From assembly GCF_028368935.1 (NCBI RefSeq), contig NZ_JAQNDK010000001.1:806001-870000 (forward strand): a stretch of DNA of 64,000 nucleotides, read 5' to 3'. Shown here piece by piece: positions 19,211 to 29,100 of this stretch. The notes beneath the pieces are model-generated. The model was given only the letters and a program-made list of their open reading frames with translations. It searched no databases and was not told the origin of the DNA. The translations under genes were made by a program, and so were the position numbers. This DNA comes from Sorangium aterium. Its GTDB lineage: Bacteria; Myxococcota_A; Polyangia; Polyangiales; Polyangiaceae. The first letter of the stretch is position 1. Each line of letters opens with the position of its first letter.

Positions 19211-20566
19211 ATGACCGATTCAGAGAAAGAGAACTACGATCGCTCCGGCAGTTTCGTTTATCCTCGGGCTGCCATGGACCGCCGCGCGCAGATCACCGCA
19301 ACCCCGCTTCATGTGCCCAGCATTCTTGTGGTCCTTGATCCCGCGTGGCCGGCGCTTTTCAGCCTGTGCCTCGCGGTGGCGCCGGGCTGCGGGGTGCTCC
19401 TGCACCGCTGCGATGCGGCCACCGCCGCGACGATCGCCGCCGAGCGGCGGCCGCTCGCGATCCTCCTGTCCAACAGCGTCTACGCAAGGGATCCGGCCGA
19501 TTTCGAGGCGCTCGCCCGGGACGTCCACTCGACGCTGCTGCGGCTCGACGAGGAGGTCAGCGAGCGAGAGCTCGAAGCGATGCTGAACGGGGCGCTGCGC
19601 GAGACGCGCGAGATGAACGCGCAGCGCGATACGGGGCGGCGCGACGAGGGCGGCGGGCGCTACACGATGATCGGGGCGCAGCGCAGCGAGACCTTCGGCT
19701 CCAAGGGGTCCTCGGGCGCGGACTCGCGCGCTCCGCTGCGGGCGGGCGCGAGCGCCGATCCCCGCCTCGCGCCGCGGGTCCGCGAGACGTCAACGAGCCA
19801 CAGCACGCTGCCGCCGCCCTCGGCGCGCTCCGCCGCCCCGCCGTCGGCCCGGGCGCCCCTCGCGAGCCACGCGCTCACGCCGGTGCCCCCGTCGAGCGCG
19901 CCGCCGTCATTCCGCTCCCCGCCGTCGGTGCCCTCGGCGCCGCCGCTGGCGCGCACGCAGCCCAGCGCTTACGCGCCGGGCGGGTCGCAATCGACACCGC
20001 CGCCCTCCGCCCGCTCGCTCCCGAGCCCTGCGTATGCGCACGCGGAGACCGCCGCGAGCGGCCGCCTGTCGAGCCTGCCCCCGTCGTCGCGCCCCGAGCC
20101 CCTGTCGAGCCCGCCCCCGTCGATGCGCTCACAGCTCCTGTCGGGTCCACCTCCGTCGACGCGCGCACAGCCGAGCGCGCCGCCGGTCCCCTCGTCGCGC
20201 CCTCTACCCGGGGGCCCTGCGGCGCGCCGGCCCACGCCGATGCCGTCGAGCGGGCAAGCTGGGCCGCCCTCCTCCAGGCGCAGCCTGCCGAGCCCGCCGT
20301 CCCTGCGCACGATGGCGAACTCGCCCCCTTCCGTACGCTCCGTCCCGCCCGGCATGCTCCCGGGCGCCGAGCCCCCGCCGTCGATCAAGACGATGGGCCC
20401 CCTGTCGGCGCGGATGGCCCCGGCGTCCTCGGTGCGCCCCGAGCTGTCGCCGCGCTCAGGCGTGCGAGAGCGGGGCAGCGAGGAGCTCGACGCCGTGTTC
20501 GAGGATCAGAAGCTGCCGCTCGACGCGCTCGCGCGGGGCAACCGCGGCAGCACGACCACGCGCTGA
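19211..20566 (+). CDS. Protein with an N-terminal receiver-like region and a long Pro/Ser-rich tail
   Basis: The 451-residue protein has an alpha/beta N-terminal part (about 35-130): ILVVLDPAW, then LAVAPGCGVLLHRC, then RPLAILLSNSVY. This spacing recalls a degenerate response-regulator receiver domain without the phospho-acceptor pattern. From about residue 160 to 430 it is low-complexity, with more than 25 PPS or PPSxR-type units, and surely disordered. The C-terminus turns acidic (SEELDAVFEDQKLPLD), perhaps a short binding segment. No ribosome-binding site is clear; ATG at 19274 is an alternative start. Function unknown. Confidence 0.6.
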   Translation: MTDSEKENYDRSGSFVYPRAAMDRRAQITATPLHVPSILVVLDPAWPALFSLCLAVAPGCGVLLHRCDAATAATIAAERRPLAILLSNSVYARDPADFEALARDVHSTLLRLDEEVSERELEAMLNGALRETREMNAQRDTGRRDEGGGRYTMIGAQRSETFGSKGSSGADSRAPLRAGASADPRLAPRVRETSTSHSTLPPPSARSAAPPSARAPLASHALTPVPPSSAPPSFRSPPSVPSAPPLARTQPSAYAPGGSQSTPPPSARSLPSPAYAHAETAASGRLSSLPPSSRPEPLSSPPPSMRSQLLSGPPPSTRAQPSAPPVPSSRPLPGGPAARRPTPMPSSGQAGPPSSRRSLPSPPSLRTMANSPPSVRSVPPGMLPGAEPPPSIKTMGPLSARMAPASSVRPELSPRSGVRERGSEELDAVFEDQKLPLDALARGNRGSTTTR

Positions 20567-20602
20567 AGCCCGGGCCAGAGCGTTTTCCGCCCACCTCTGA
20601 CA

Positions 20603-20789
20603 CATGCCGAGCAGAGCGGCATGCCGAGCAGAGCGGCATGCCGAGCAGAGCGGCATGCCGAGCAGAGCGGCATGCCGAGCAGAGCGGCATGCCGAGCAGA
20701 GCGGCATGCCGAGCAGAGCGGCATGCCGAGCAGAGCGGCATGCCGAGCAGAGCGGCATGCCGAGCAGAGCGGCATGCCGAGCAGAGCGG
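20603..20789 (+). repeat. Eleven perfect 17-bp tandem repeats
   Basis: The unit CATGCCGAGCAGAGCGG is repeated 11 times without a change (187 bases). Each junction makes GCATGC. The last seven bases of the unit, AGAGCGG, are also the first bases of the left inverted repeat of the adjoining insertion sequence, so the array runs into the IS end. Because 17 is not a multiple of three, all frames stay open across it, but there is no sign it is a gene. Confidence 0.95.
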
Positions 20790-20858
20790 CGGTCACCCGC
20801 ACAGGAGACGGGCCCAGATCGGCGTTTTCGGCGCGCAAGCGCACTCCAGTCTCAGGAT
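20783..20858 (+). repeat. Left terminal inverted repeat of the IS
   Basis: It pairs with 22297-22371. Blocks kept in both include GGTCACCCGC, ACGGGCCCA, CGTTTTCGG, AGCGCACT and AGTCTCAGGAT. Confidence 0.85.
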
Positions 20859-20907
20859 CCTACACATCTCGCTTGATGTGTGCTGGGCGACGTGATCAAA
20901 GCTGCGG

Positions 20908-22293
20908 ATGGGTTCACCCGCAGCAGAGAACGCGGCCGCACTCGCCGAGGAGATGAGCGACGCGCCCTTCGGCGATGTGCGGCTTTCGAAGCGCCAGAGC
21001 AAGCTGGTGCAAAAGCTGGCGCAGGCGCCGGACAAGAGCTTCCCCTCGCTGCTGTCCGACAGCGAGCTGGAGGCTGCGTACCGTTTCTTCGGCAACGACG
21101 CCGTCACGCCCGCGGCGATCCTGGCTCCGCATGTGCGCGCCACCCTCGCGCGCATGGAGGCCGAGCCGGTCGTGCTCGCCATCCATGACACCACGACCCT
21201 CTCCTTCCGCTCGGACGGCCAGCGGCAGGGGCTCGGCCGGCTGCGCTCCTCGGGGCAGACGTTCTTCGCCCACTTCACCTTGGCCGTCAGCGGCGATGGG
21301 GTGCGTCGCCCGCTCGGCGTGCTCGCTCTGAGCACGCACGTGCGCGACGAGGACACGACGGGCAACGAGCACGACCGCTGGGGAGAGCAGGTGGAACAGG
21401 TCGCTGCCCTGGGCTGTGCTCCGCACGCCTTGGTGCATGTCATGGACCGCGAGGGCGACGACTACGGCCTGTTCGCGCAGCTGCTGGGCGCAGGGCATCG
21501 GTTCGTGATCCGGCTGGCACACAATCGCCTCGTCGAGGCCGCCGCCCTCGGAGAGGAGGCGAAACTTGAGCACGCGCTCGCGCAAGTTCAAGCGGTCGCT
21601 GTGCGCGAGGTAGAGCTTTCCCCACGGCCGGCGGGCAACCGTAGCCCTCAACAGAAACGCCTGCATCCCACCCGTGCCGGACGCCTGGCGAAGCTCGCCC
21701 TTGGCAGCACGCGCGTGACGCTGCGACGACCCAGATCGCAGCCGCGTGAGCTGCCGGCGACACTCTCGCTTCAGGTCGTGCGTGTCTGGGAGCTCGAGCC
21801 GCCGCCGGGCGAAGCGCCGGTCGAGTGGGTGCTGCTCACCAACGAGCCGGTCGAGTCCGGCGAGCAGCTGACGCAGCTGGTCGACTGGTACCGGGCGCGC
21901 TGGATGGTGGAGGAATTCTTCAAGGCCCTGAAGACCGGGTGCGCCTACGAGAAGCGCCAGATCGAGGACCTGCACGGCTTGCGCAACGTGCTGGCGCTCT
22001 TCGCGCCCATCGCCTGGCAGCTATTGCTGCTGCGCAGCGAGGCTCGGCGCGCTCCGGAGCAGCCCGCGACCGCCGTGCTCACGCCCACCCAGCTCGCGGT
22101 GCTGCGGGTCTTCGCGCGCAAGCCCCTGCCCGAGAACGCCACGGCCCGCGATGCCTTCCTGGCGATCGCCGCGCTCGGCGGACACCTCCGGCGAAACGGC
22201 GAGCCCGGCTGGCAGACCTTGGGCCGTGGCTACGAGCAGCTCCTCACCCTCGTTCAGGGCTGGAGCGCCGCGAGGGAGGTGGGGGAAATATGA
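20908..22293 (+). CDS. IS4-family transposase
   Basis: The 461-residue protein carries the DDE-type signals of the IS4 family: IHDTT near residue 91 (first Asp), VMDREGDDYG near 180 (second Asp) and the YREK signature WYRARWMVEEFFKALK near 335, where Y-x2-R-x3-E-x6-K is exact. The N-terminal part (GDVRLSKRQSKLVQKLA, then AAYRFFGND) resembles the DNA-binding region of Tn5/IS50-like enzymes. It would cut and move the element bounded by the inverted repeats. The frame is intact, so the enzyme may be active. The start at 20908 lacks a clear ribosome-binding site. Confidence 0.92.
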   Translation: MGSPAAENAAALAEEMSDAPFGDVRLSKRQSKLVQKLAQAPDKSFPSLLSDSELEAAYRFFGNDAVTPAAILAPHVRATLARMEAEPVVLAIHDTTTLSFRSDGQRQGLGRLRSSGQTFFAHFTLAVSGDGVRRPLGVLALSTHVRDEDTTGNEHDRWGEQVEQVAALGCAPHALVHVMDREGDDYGLFAQLLGAGHRFVIRLAHNRLVEAAALGEEAKLEHALAQVQAVAVREVELSPRPAGNRSPQQKRLHPTRAGRLAKLALGSTRVTLRRPRSQPRELPATLSLQVVRVWELEPPPGEAPVEWVLLTNEPVESGEQLTQLVDWYRARWMVEEFFKALKTGCAYEKRQIEDLHGLRNVLALFAPIAWQLLLLRSEARRAPEQPATAVLTPTQLAVLRVFARKPLPENATARDAFLAIAALGGHLRRNGEPGWQTLGRGYEQLLTLVQGWSAAREVGEI

Positions 22294-22296
22294 TCA

Positions 22297-22371
22297 ATCC
22301 TGAGACTCCAGTGCGCTGAGCACCGAAAACGTCGAGATGGGCCCGTATCCGAAGCGGGTGACCGTCGCTCT
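22297..22371 (-). repeat. Right terminal inverted repeat of the IS
   Basis: It is the reverse complement partner of 20783-20858, one base shorter. Its outer two bases form part of the stop codon of the neighbouring oxidoreductase gene. Confidence 0.85.
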
Positions 22372-23893
22372 AGCGGGGGCGGGTGAGCCACGATACGGTG
22401 GAGCCCGCGGCGCGCTCGAGCAGATCGCCGGCGATGTCGATCAGCGCGGGCGGAGCGGGCGCGCCGAGGTCGCGGCCGAGATCGACGAGGATGCGGTCGA
22501 CGCACTCCATCGCGCTCGAGGCGGCGAGATCCATCCCCGCGCCGCGCCCTCCGGCGGCGCGCCCTGCGAGGTACAGCCCCCGCACGGGCGTGTACACCGC
22601 CGGCCGCGCGCGGCCGACCTGGCCCGGCGTCTGCGCTGTCCCCGCCGCGATCTCGCCGCCAGGGGCGCACGCCTCTCGACCTCCGTCCGCGGGCGAGCCG
22701 TCGATGAAGATCGCCTGGGAGAGCAGGCCGGGCACCGCCGCCGACAGCGCGCGCAAGAGCTCGTCGACCGTCGCGCCGGGTCCACCGCGCGAGGCGCCGC
22801 CGCTCCCACCAGGTACGGCGCACGCGCAGAGGAGCTCATGCCCGGGCGGCGCGAGCGACGGGTCGAAGCGCGTCGGCGCGAGGCAGTAGAACGGGAGCGC
22901 CGGCGCGCCGGCGCCGCCGGCGAGACCGGCGAGCGCGCCTGCGGCGACGAGGCGCCTGCGCAGCCCGATCTTGACCTCGACCAGCCTCGGCCGCGGCGTG
23001 ATCGCACGGACGCGCGCCACGTAGGCGTCGGGGAAGTGCGGCTCGCCGACGAGGCCCGAGACCGTGCGCAGGAGCCCGGCCGCGCTCACCACGATCCGCG
23101 CGGGGAGCGCCGTTCCGTCCTCGAGCTCGACGCCGCGCACCCGACGATCGCGCACCAGCACGCGGCGCACGGTCGTTCCCGTCCACACGGCGGCGCCGAG
23201 CTCCCGGGCCAGGCGGCAGAAGACCTCGGGGATCCGCGACCCGCCGCCCTCGGGATAACGCTGCCGGCCGGCGCGGGCGAGCCGGCGCAAGGAGAACAGC
23301 GCCTCGCCCGCCGATGCCTCGGTTCCTGGCAGCAGCAGCGGCAGGCCAAGCAGCCCGCCGAGCCGAGCGGCGGCCGCGGCGCGCGGGATGAAGCGGGCCA
23401 CGTACGCCTCGGCCGTCACGTCGTCGCACGCCGCCAGATCGACGTCGCGCATCGCCCCCGCGTGCGCGAAGAGACGCGCAGCGCCCGCGGCCTCCAGCGG
23501 CGTGAGGTCGAGGCCGCGCGCGAGATCCAGGGCGGCCCCAGGGAGCCGGAGGAGATCGGCCTGCAGGACGACGCGGCGAGCGCGCGCTGCCCCGGCGCGG
23601 GCGCCCGCGAAGCAGAGCGCGGCCGGCTCGTCGTCCTGCCGGAAGGTGATCGCGTCGCCCTGGCCCACGCGGCGGAGCACGTCGCCGAGCGGGCCCTGCT
23701 CGCCACAGCCGAGCATGTGCGTGGCTGTGTCGACACGGAACCCGTCCCTCTCGTAAGCAGCAGAGGAGCCGCCCAGGCGGCGCTCCCTCTCGACGAGCAG
23801 GGTCGGGATGCCGGCGTGCGCAAGGAGGAGCGCCGCGGCAGCACCGCCGACGCCAGACCCGATCACCACTGCGCGCAAGGGAGCCTCGTCCAT
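22370..23893 (-). CDS. CrtI-like FAD-dependent oxidoreductase (phytoene desaturase/isomerase family)
   Basis: The 507-residue protein starts with a dinucleotide-binding fold, AVVIGSGVGGAAAALLL followed by the acidic LLVERERRLGG, typical of the phytoene desaturase/carotenoid isomerase group. A second FAD contact, GLYLAGRAAGGRGAGMDLA, is near the C-terminus, and VVSAAG is in the middle. Substrate cannot be told; no other carotenoid gene is near. ATG at 23893 is preferred because the family begins a few residues before the GxGxxG motif. The stop TAG at 22370-22372 takes its last two bases from the IS end, so the original tail may have been a little different. The NAD/FAD core is complete. Confidence 0.82.
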   Translation of the reverse strand: MDEAPLRAVVIGSGVGGAAAALLLAHAGIPTLLVERERRLGGSSAAYERDGFRVDTATHMLGCGEQGPLGDVLRRVGQGDAITFRQDDEPAALCFAGARAGAARARRVVLQADLLRLPGAALDLARGLDLTPLEAAGAARLFAHAGAMRDVDLAACDDVTAEAYVARFIPRAAAAARLGGLLGLPLLLPGTEASAGEALFSLRRLARAGRQRYPEGGGSRIPEVFCRLARELGAAVWTGTTVRRVLVRDRRVRGVELEDGTALPARIVVSAAGLLRTVSGLVGEPHFPDAYVARVRAITPRPRLVEVKIGLRRRLVAAGALAGLAGGAGAPALPFYCLAPTRFDPSLAPPGHELLCACAVPGGSGGASRGGPGATVDELLRALSAAVPGLLSQAIFIDGSPADGGREACAPGGEIAAGTAQTPGQVGRARPAVYTPVRGLYLAGRAAGGRGAGMDLAASSAMECVDRILVDLGRDLGAPAPPALIDIAGDLLERAAGSTVSWLTRPR

Positions 23894-24169
23894 GACGTCA
23901 CGAGAACATATCGCGGAGCGCCCCCGCGCGGCGCGCGCCGCACCGCCGGCAATCACGCGGAAACCGCGCTGGAATCACGTGAGGAGACGCGAGGAGACGC
24001 GAGGAGACCTGAGGAGGCGCGAGGGGAGGCCGCAGGATGCGAGGAGACGCGTGAGCCACGTAAGAGGACACTGGGCCACGCGAGGAGACACCGGGCTACG
24101 CGGAATCACGCAGGGCAAGGCAGCGCAGCACACCGCGACTCGACAAAGCGCCGAGGCGCGCGCCGAGCG
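23894..24169. other. Divergent intergenic region with 10-bp periodic repeats
   Basis: No gene is seen between the FAD oxidoreductase and the next kinase. Bases 23981-24050 are seven units of exactly 10 bp based on GAGGAGACGC, four close to perfect and the rest degenerate. Looser copies follow to about 24100. Confidence 0.7.
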
Positions 24170-24199
24170 TTGACCCTCGAGAGCGGCCCCCCGTAGAGT
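24170..24199 (+). promoter_or_regulatory. Possible sigma-70-type promoter of the zinc-ribbon kinase
   Basis: TTGACC at 24170-24175 and TAGAGT at 24194-24199 are separated by 18 bases. The start would be near 24206, giving a leader of about 20 bases before the ATG at 24226. Confidence 0.45.
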
Positions 24200-24225
24200 G
24201 TAGCCTTGCAGCCGACGTGCCCGCT

Positions 24226-25932
24226 ATGAAGACCTGCCCGCAGTGCCATCAGCGTTACCCGGCCGACAGCGCCTTCTGCTTCATCGACGGCTCGTCGCTC
24301 GTCTCCGAGAAGGATCCCCGCATCGGGACGTCGATCGCGGGCCGCTACGTCATCGAGCAGGGCCTCGGGATCGGCGGGATGGCCACGGTCTACAGGGCGT
24401 ACAACAAGCTGATCGGCACCCCGTGCGCCATCAAGATCCTGAACCGCGAGTTCGCGCAGGACACGACGACGCGGGAGCGCTTCCGGCGCGAGGCGCGGCA
24501 CGCGCAGCGGCTCGCGCACCCGAACATCATCGAGATCTTCGATCAGGGCGACACCGACGACGGGCTGCCCTTCCTCGTGATGGAGCTGCTCCAGGGGACG
24601 AGCCTCGCCGACGTGGTGGAGCGCAGCCGGGTGCCGCTCGCGCGGGCGCTGCCCATCTGGGTGCAGATGGCGCGCGCCCTCGGCCGAGCGCACGACTTCG
24701 ACGTCGTTCACCGCGATCTCAAGCCGGAGAACGTGTTCCTGCTGAAGGGCGACTGGGTGAAGCTCCTCGACTTCGGCATCGCCCGCTGCGCGCAGGACGC
24801 GCGGCTCACCAACCTCGGCGAGATCTTCGGCACACCTCAGTACATGGCGCCCGAGCGCAGCACGACGATCGACGCGGGCCCCCCGGCGGACCTCTACTCG
24901 CTCGGGGTCATCATGTTCGAGATGATCACGCAGCGGCTGCCGTTCGACGCGCCGGATCCGGCGAGCTGGATCCTGAAGCACATGAACGAGCAGCCGCCGC
25001 ACCTCAAGGAGCTGGCCCCGGAGATGCCGGACGCGCTCGACCGCCTCGTCAGCGCCCTGCTGGCGAAGGATCCCTCCGAGCGCCCCGTCGACGCGTACCG
25101 CGTGCTCGCGGAGCTCGAGGAGATCGCGGCCGCGAGCCGGATCGCGCTCCCCCCGCCGCCGGAGGCGATGCCGCGCGACTCGGCCGTGCGCTCGAGGGGC
25201 GCCGGGCGCGATCCCTGGGTCAGCCGGCTCGATCTGTTCGAGCGGATGACGGCCCGCGCGTTCGGCCCGTCGGCGCCGGCAGACATCCAGCGGCAGCTCG
25301 ACGCGCTGCGCGGCGTCGTGCGGGAGCACGCCGACCTCCGCTCGAGGGCCCTCGACGAGCAGCGGCGCCTCGAGGGCGTCGCCGAGGAGTGGCGGGACGG
25401 CCGGATGCAGATCGGACGGGCGATGGATGCGCTCACGGTTGACGCCTCGCTCACGCGCGACGAGGCCCGATCCTTCCGCGCCAGGGTGGCGCCGCTCAAC
25501 GCGGCGACGCAGGCGTTCGTCCCCGAGGTGCTGATCGCGCACAAGGAGGCCGTGCGCTGGGAGGGCCGGTGCGGGTTCGCCGAGCCCTACCTCGAGCTCG
25601 CCGCCAGCTACCGCAGGCTGGCCGAGCTCGTCGAGGGCTGGTACGCGTCGCGCAAGGCGGACTACGAGGCGGAGAGCGAGGCGATCGCCCGCGAGCACGA
25701 GGTGGCCGAGGTGGACGCGCAGATCAAGAAGCTGCGCGAGCGCCTCGAAGAGCTCGACAGGCAGCTCGAGGCGCGGCGCCGGGAGTCCCAGGAGCGCATC
25801 GCCGAGATCGGGCGCAGGGTCGATCAGCTCGACGCCGAGCTGCTCCACCTGGCCAGCCGCTTCTGCGCGCCGCTCCGATCGAAGCCGGAGCTCGGCTCGC
25901 TCTTCGTGGAGCTCGAGCGGCTCGCCGGCTGA
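24226..25932 (+). CDS. Cytoplasmic Ser/Thr protein kinase with N-terminal zinc ribbon and C-terminal coiled coil
   Basis: The 568-residue protein begins with a short Cys motif (C4, C7, C18: [15 protein letters not shown]), then a complete Hanks-type kinase domain (about 40-305). Seen are the Gly loop [13 protein letters not shown]70 in [13 protein letters not shown] (D164), DFG at 182-184 and APE at 208-210. The C-terminal 250 residues are helical, with a clear coiled coil about 480-540 rich in Glu and Arg. There is no membrane helix, so unlike most bacterial STPKs it should be soluble. ATG at 24226 is preferred to GTG at 24217. Targets unknown. A second kinase at 40845 shares the Cys motif. 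Confidence 0.9.
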   Translation: MKTCPQCHQRYPADSAFCFIDGSSLVSEKDPRIGTSIAGRYVIEQGLGIGGMATVYRAYNKLIGTPCAIKILNREFAQDTTTRERFRREARHAQRLAHPNIIEIFDQGDTDDGLPFLVMELLQGTSLADVVERSRVPLARALPIWVQMARALGRAHDFDVVHRDLKPENVFLLKGDWVKLLDFGIARCAQDARLTNLGEIFGTPQYMAPERSTTIDAGPPADLYSLGVIMFEMITQRLPFDAPDPASWILKHMNEQPPHLKELAPEMPDALDRLVSALLAKDPSERPVDAYRVLAELEEIAAASRIALPPPPEAMPRDSAVRSRGAGRDPWVSRLDLFERMTARAFGPSAPADIQRQLDALRGVVREHADLRSRALDEQRRLEGVAEEWRDGRMQIGRAMDALTVDASLTRDEARSFRARVAPLNAATQAFVPEVLIAHKEAVRWEGRCGFAEPYLELAASYRRLAELVEGWYASRKADYEAESEAIAREHEVAEVDAQIKKLRERLEELDRQLEARRRESQERIAEIGRRVDQLDAELLHLASRFCAPLRSKPELGSLFVELERLAG

Positions 25933-26142
25933 CCGCTCCGCTCCGGCGCGCCTCGGGCGCACACCGTGGCGGCGTGTCGCAGGTCGCGGCGCTCCGGCGA
26001 GGGCTTCCCTGCGGCGCGCGTGGATCTGGCTCGGACGCGCCCCCGCGGGGCTCGACCCGGCGGCGCGGTATTCCTCCGCCGCCCGCCGTCGCGCCGCGCG
26101 TCAGCACGGTCGCCACGCCCCGTGCGTACTAAGCTACCCGCC

Positions 26143-29100
26143 GTGACGCCCGACCCCGCACCCGAGGCGCGGCGCTCCTCGCCGCCGCGCGCGCCGGGAC
26201 GCGTGCGCCGCGCCGCCTCCGCCGTCGCGGCGGCGCTCGGGCTCACGCTGACGTTCGCGGGCGCCGCGGCCGTCGGCGTCGCGCTCCACCTCGACACGCC
26301 CGCCGCGCGCCGCGTGGCCCGCGACGCCACGAACCGGCTCCTCGGCTCGCTGTTCCAGGGGCGGATCGTCGCCGACGAGATCGACGCGCTCAGCCTGAGC
26401 GGCGTGCGGATCCGATCCGCGGTCGCGCTCGATCCACGGGGGAACAAGGTGATCCGCGCGAGCGGCCTCGAGGCGCGCGCCGACGTGCTCCCGATGCTCC
26501 GCGGCGCGCTCTTCGGCGCGGGCCCGCTCCGCATCGAGGTCCCATACATCCGGGTCGAGCAGGCCGACGTGCTGGTCCAGGACAACGGCGCGGGGGGCGT
26601 CACCCTCGGCGACACGTTCACGCCGCTACCGCCGCGAAGCCCGCCCTCGTCCGCGCCCGGGGGGCCTCCGCGCGACGTCGTCGTCGCCCTCTCGCACGTC
26701 GAGATCGGGCGCGGGTGGGTCCACGGGCAGGCCGCTCCGCCGCGCGCGCTGGACGCCGACGTCAGCCGGCTCTTCGGGTCGGTGCACGTCGGCCCGGAGG
26801 GGGTCGCCGTCGACGTCGATCAGACGGGCCTCGTGGATCGCGCGTTCCTTCCGGCCAGGACCGCGGGCACGGCGAACTACCACCTCCGCGCCGGGGACAA
26901 GGTCCGGATGTGGAGCAGCTTCGCCGGTCGGCTCGCCGACGTCGAGGTCACCGCGCGGGCCGTGCTCGACGAGGAGCACCTCGAGGCGCAGGCGAGCGTC
27001 CCGCGCGCCACGCCGGAGCAGCTGCGGAGCCTCCTCCCGGATCACCCCCTCACCGAGCCGATCTCCGCGCGCGTGGCCGTGAACGGCCAGCTCCCTCAGC
27101 TCGACGTGGTGGCGTCGGCCTCGGCAGACGCTGCCGGCCCGGCGGGCGGTGGCCTCGCCCTCACAGGGCGGCTCGACGTGGCGGGGCCCGTGCGGCTCGA
27201 CGCGGAGGTGCAGGCGCGCGACGTGGATCTGCGGCTCTTCGGCGTACGCCTCTCGCCCGATGCGGCGAGCGGCGCGACGCCGACGCAGACGGGCGCGGCG
27301 CCCGTCCCGGCCGGCGCGGCGCCGACGCAGACGGGCGCGGCGCCTGTCCCGGCCGCGCCCACCCTGCCACGCGCCGTGCGCGCCCTGACCCACGCCGCGC
27401 CCGCCCTGCCCCGCGTTGCGCCCGCCCGCGCTGCCGCGGCGAAGCCCGCGCCGGAGCGCGGCTCCGGGCCGGCGGACGCGGCGCCCTTGATCACCGCGGA
27501 CGGCCGGGTGCGCGTCGAGCTCGGGGACCTGCTCCGGCTCTCCGTCGAGGCGCAGACCGAGCCCACCGCGCTGCTCGGGCAGCGCGTGCCGGCGGCGGAC
27601 GTCCACCTCGTCCTCGACCGCGGCGAGCTCGACGCGCGCGTGCACCTCCACGAGCCGGGCGCTCCGATCGACGCCGCCGTCTCGCTCCTGCCGGGCGGCC
27701 AGGGCATCCGCTTCGCGGCGACGGCCGACATCCCGGCGATCGCCGCGGCGCCACGCCTCGCCGGGAGCGTCGACGGCGCCGGCCGCGTGCGCGTCGAGGG
27801 GAGCCTCCGCGCGGGAGCGCTCGACGCGCGCGTCGAGGGCGCGTTCGCCGGGCTCCGGGCCGGCCCGGACGTCGCGCTCGCCAGCGCGCGCGTCGCGGGG
27901 CGGGTCTCCGGGCCGATCGACGCGCTCTCGATCGACGCCTCGCTCTCCGGGAAGGAGGCGCTCGCCGGCGGCCACACGCTCGACGAGGTCACCGCGCAGA
28001 TCTCCGGCCCGCTCGCCTCGCCGAAGCTCCGCGCGACGATCACCGACGGCGACGACTCCCTGAGCGCCTCCGCGCGGCTGAGCTCCACTCCCCTCGCCCT
28101 CCGCGACGTCGAGCTCCAGCTGAAGCGCGACGGCGCCGCGGTCGCGGGGAAGATCACGGCGATCAGCCCCTCGCCCGGCGGGCTCGCCGTCGAGGGGCTC
28201 GATCTCTCCTCGGCCGAGCTCGGCTCGTTGAAGGGCCGGCTCGCGGTGCGGGGCGATGACGTGACCGGGCGCCTCCGGGGCGACGGCATCGACGTCGGCC
28301 GCGTGGCCCGGATGATCGGGATACCGCTCCGCGTGCGCGGGCGCGCGGAGGTCGACGTCGCGCTCGATCGGGACCGCGAGAGCGGGCGCTCGGGCCACGT
28401 GCGGCTCGGCCTCACGGGGGGCGAGATCGCGTTCCTGTCCGGCATCTCGGCGGAGCTCACGGCGACCTTCGAGCGCGACCAGGTCAAGGCCGACGGCTCC
28501 GTGCGCATCGACGCGAAATCGCCGCAACCGAACGGGAACGGCGGGCAGCCGCCGAACGGCGCGTGGAACGGCGCCCTGCCGCGGTGCGCGGGCACCCTCG
28601 CGAGCGTGCGCGTGTCGGGCGCCGAGGGCACGCTGGACGGGCCCCTCCTGCGCGCGGAGACCTGGACCACCCTGGTCGGAAAGGCCGAGGTCGCCGCGGA
28701 GGACTGGGACCTCGGCTGCCTCGCGCAGCTCATGCCGATCGCGCACATCGTGAGCGAGGTGCGCGGCAAGCTCACGACCAGCTTCCGGGTGTCGCGCGCG
28801 GCCGGCGAGCCGTTGCCTTCGCTGCACGACGTGCTCGTGCGGACGCACGGCCTCGCGCTCGCCGGGCCGCATCGGCTGGACGCCGAGCGCCCGGCCTGGG
28901 AGTCGCGCTTCGTCGACGCGCAGCTCAAGGGCTCGTTCAGCGGCGCGACAGGCAGGGCGGACGCCGCGCTGACGCTGTACGACGGCGGGCTGCTCGCCGA
29001 CGTCTCCGGCACGATCGAGCTCGATCTCGAGGCGCTCACGGGGCCGCCCGCGAGCCGGTGGTCGTCTCTCCTGCGCTCGCCCATCGCCGCGCACGCCTCC

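Larger units (their letters stand above)
20783..22371 (+). mobile_element. IS4-family insertion sequence, about 1.59 kb
   Basis: One transposase gene is bounded by imperfect terminal inverted repeats of about 76 bp (20783-20858 and 22297-22371, about 84% identical by eye). The outermost bases are AGAGCGRCGGTCACCCGC. No target-site duplication is evident: the left flank is the 17-bp array and the right flank is the end of the FAD oxidoreductase gene. The element looks intact. Confidence 0.85.

Noticed and set aside
20603-20789. CRISPR array
   Set aside because: The 17-bp units are directly adjacent with no spacers and no cas genes are near.
20604-20876. Repetitive open frames across the 17-bp array (MPSRAACRAERHAEQSG units)
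   Set aside because: All frames are open on both strands because of the repeat itself; no start signal or domain is present.
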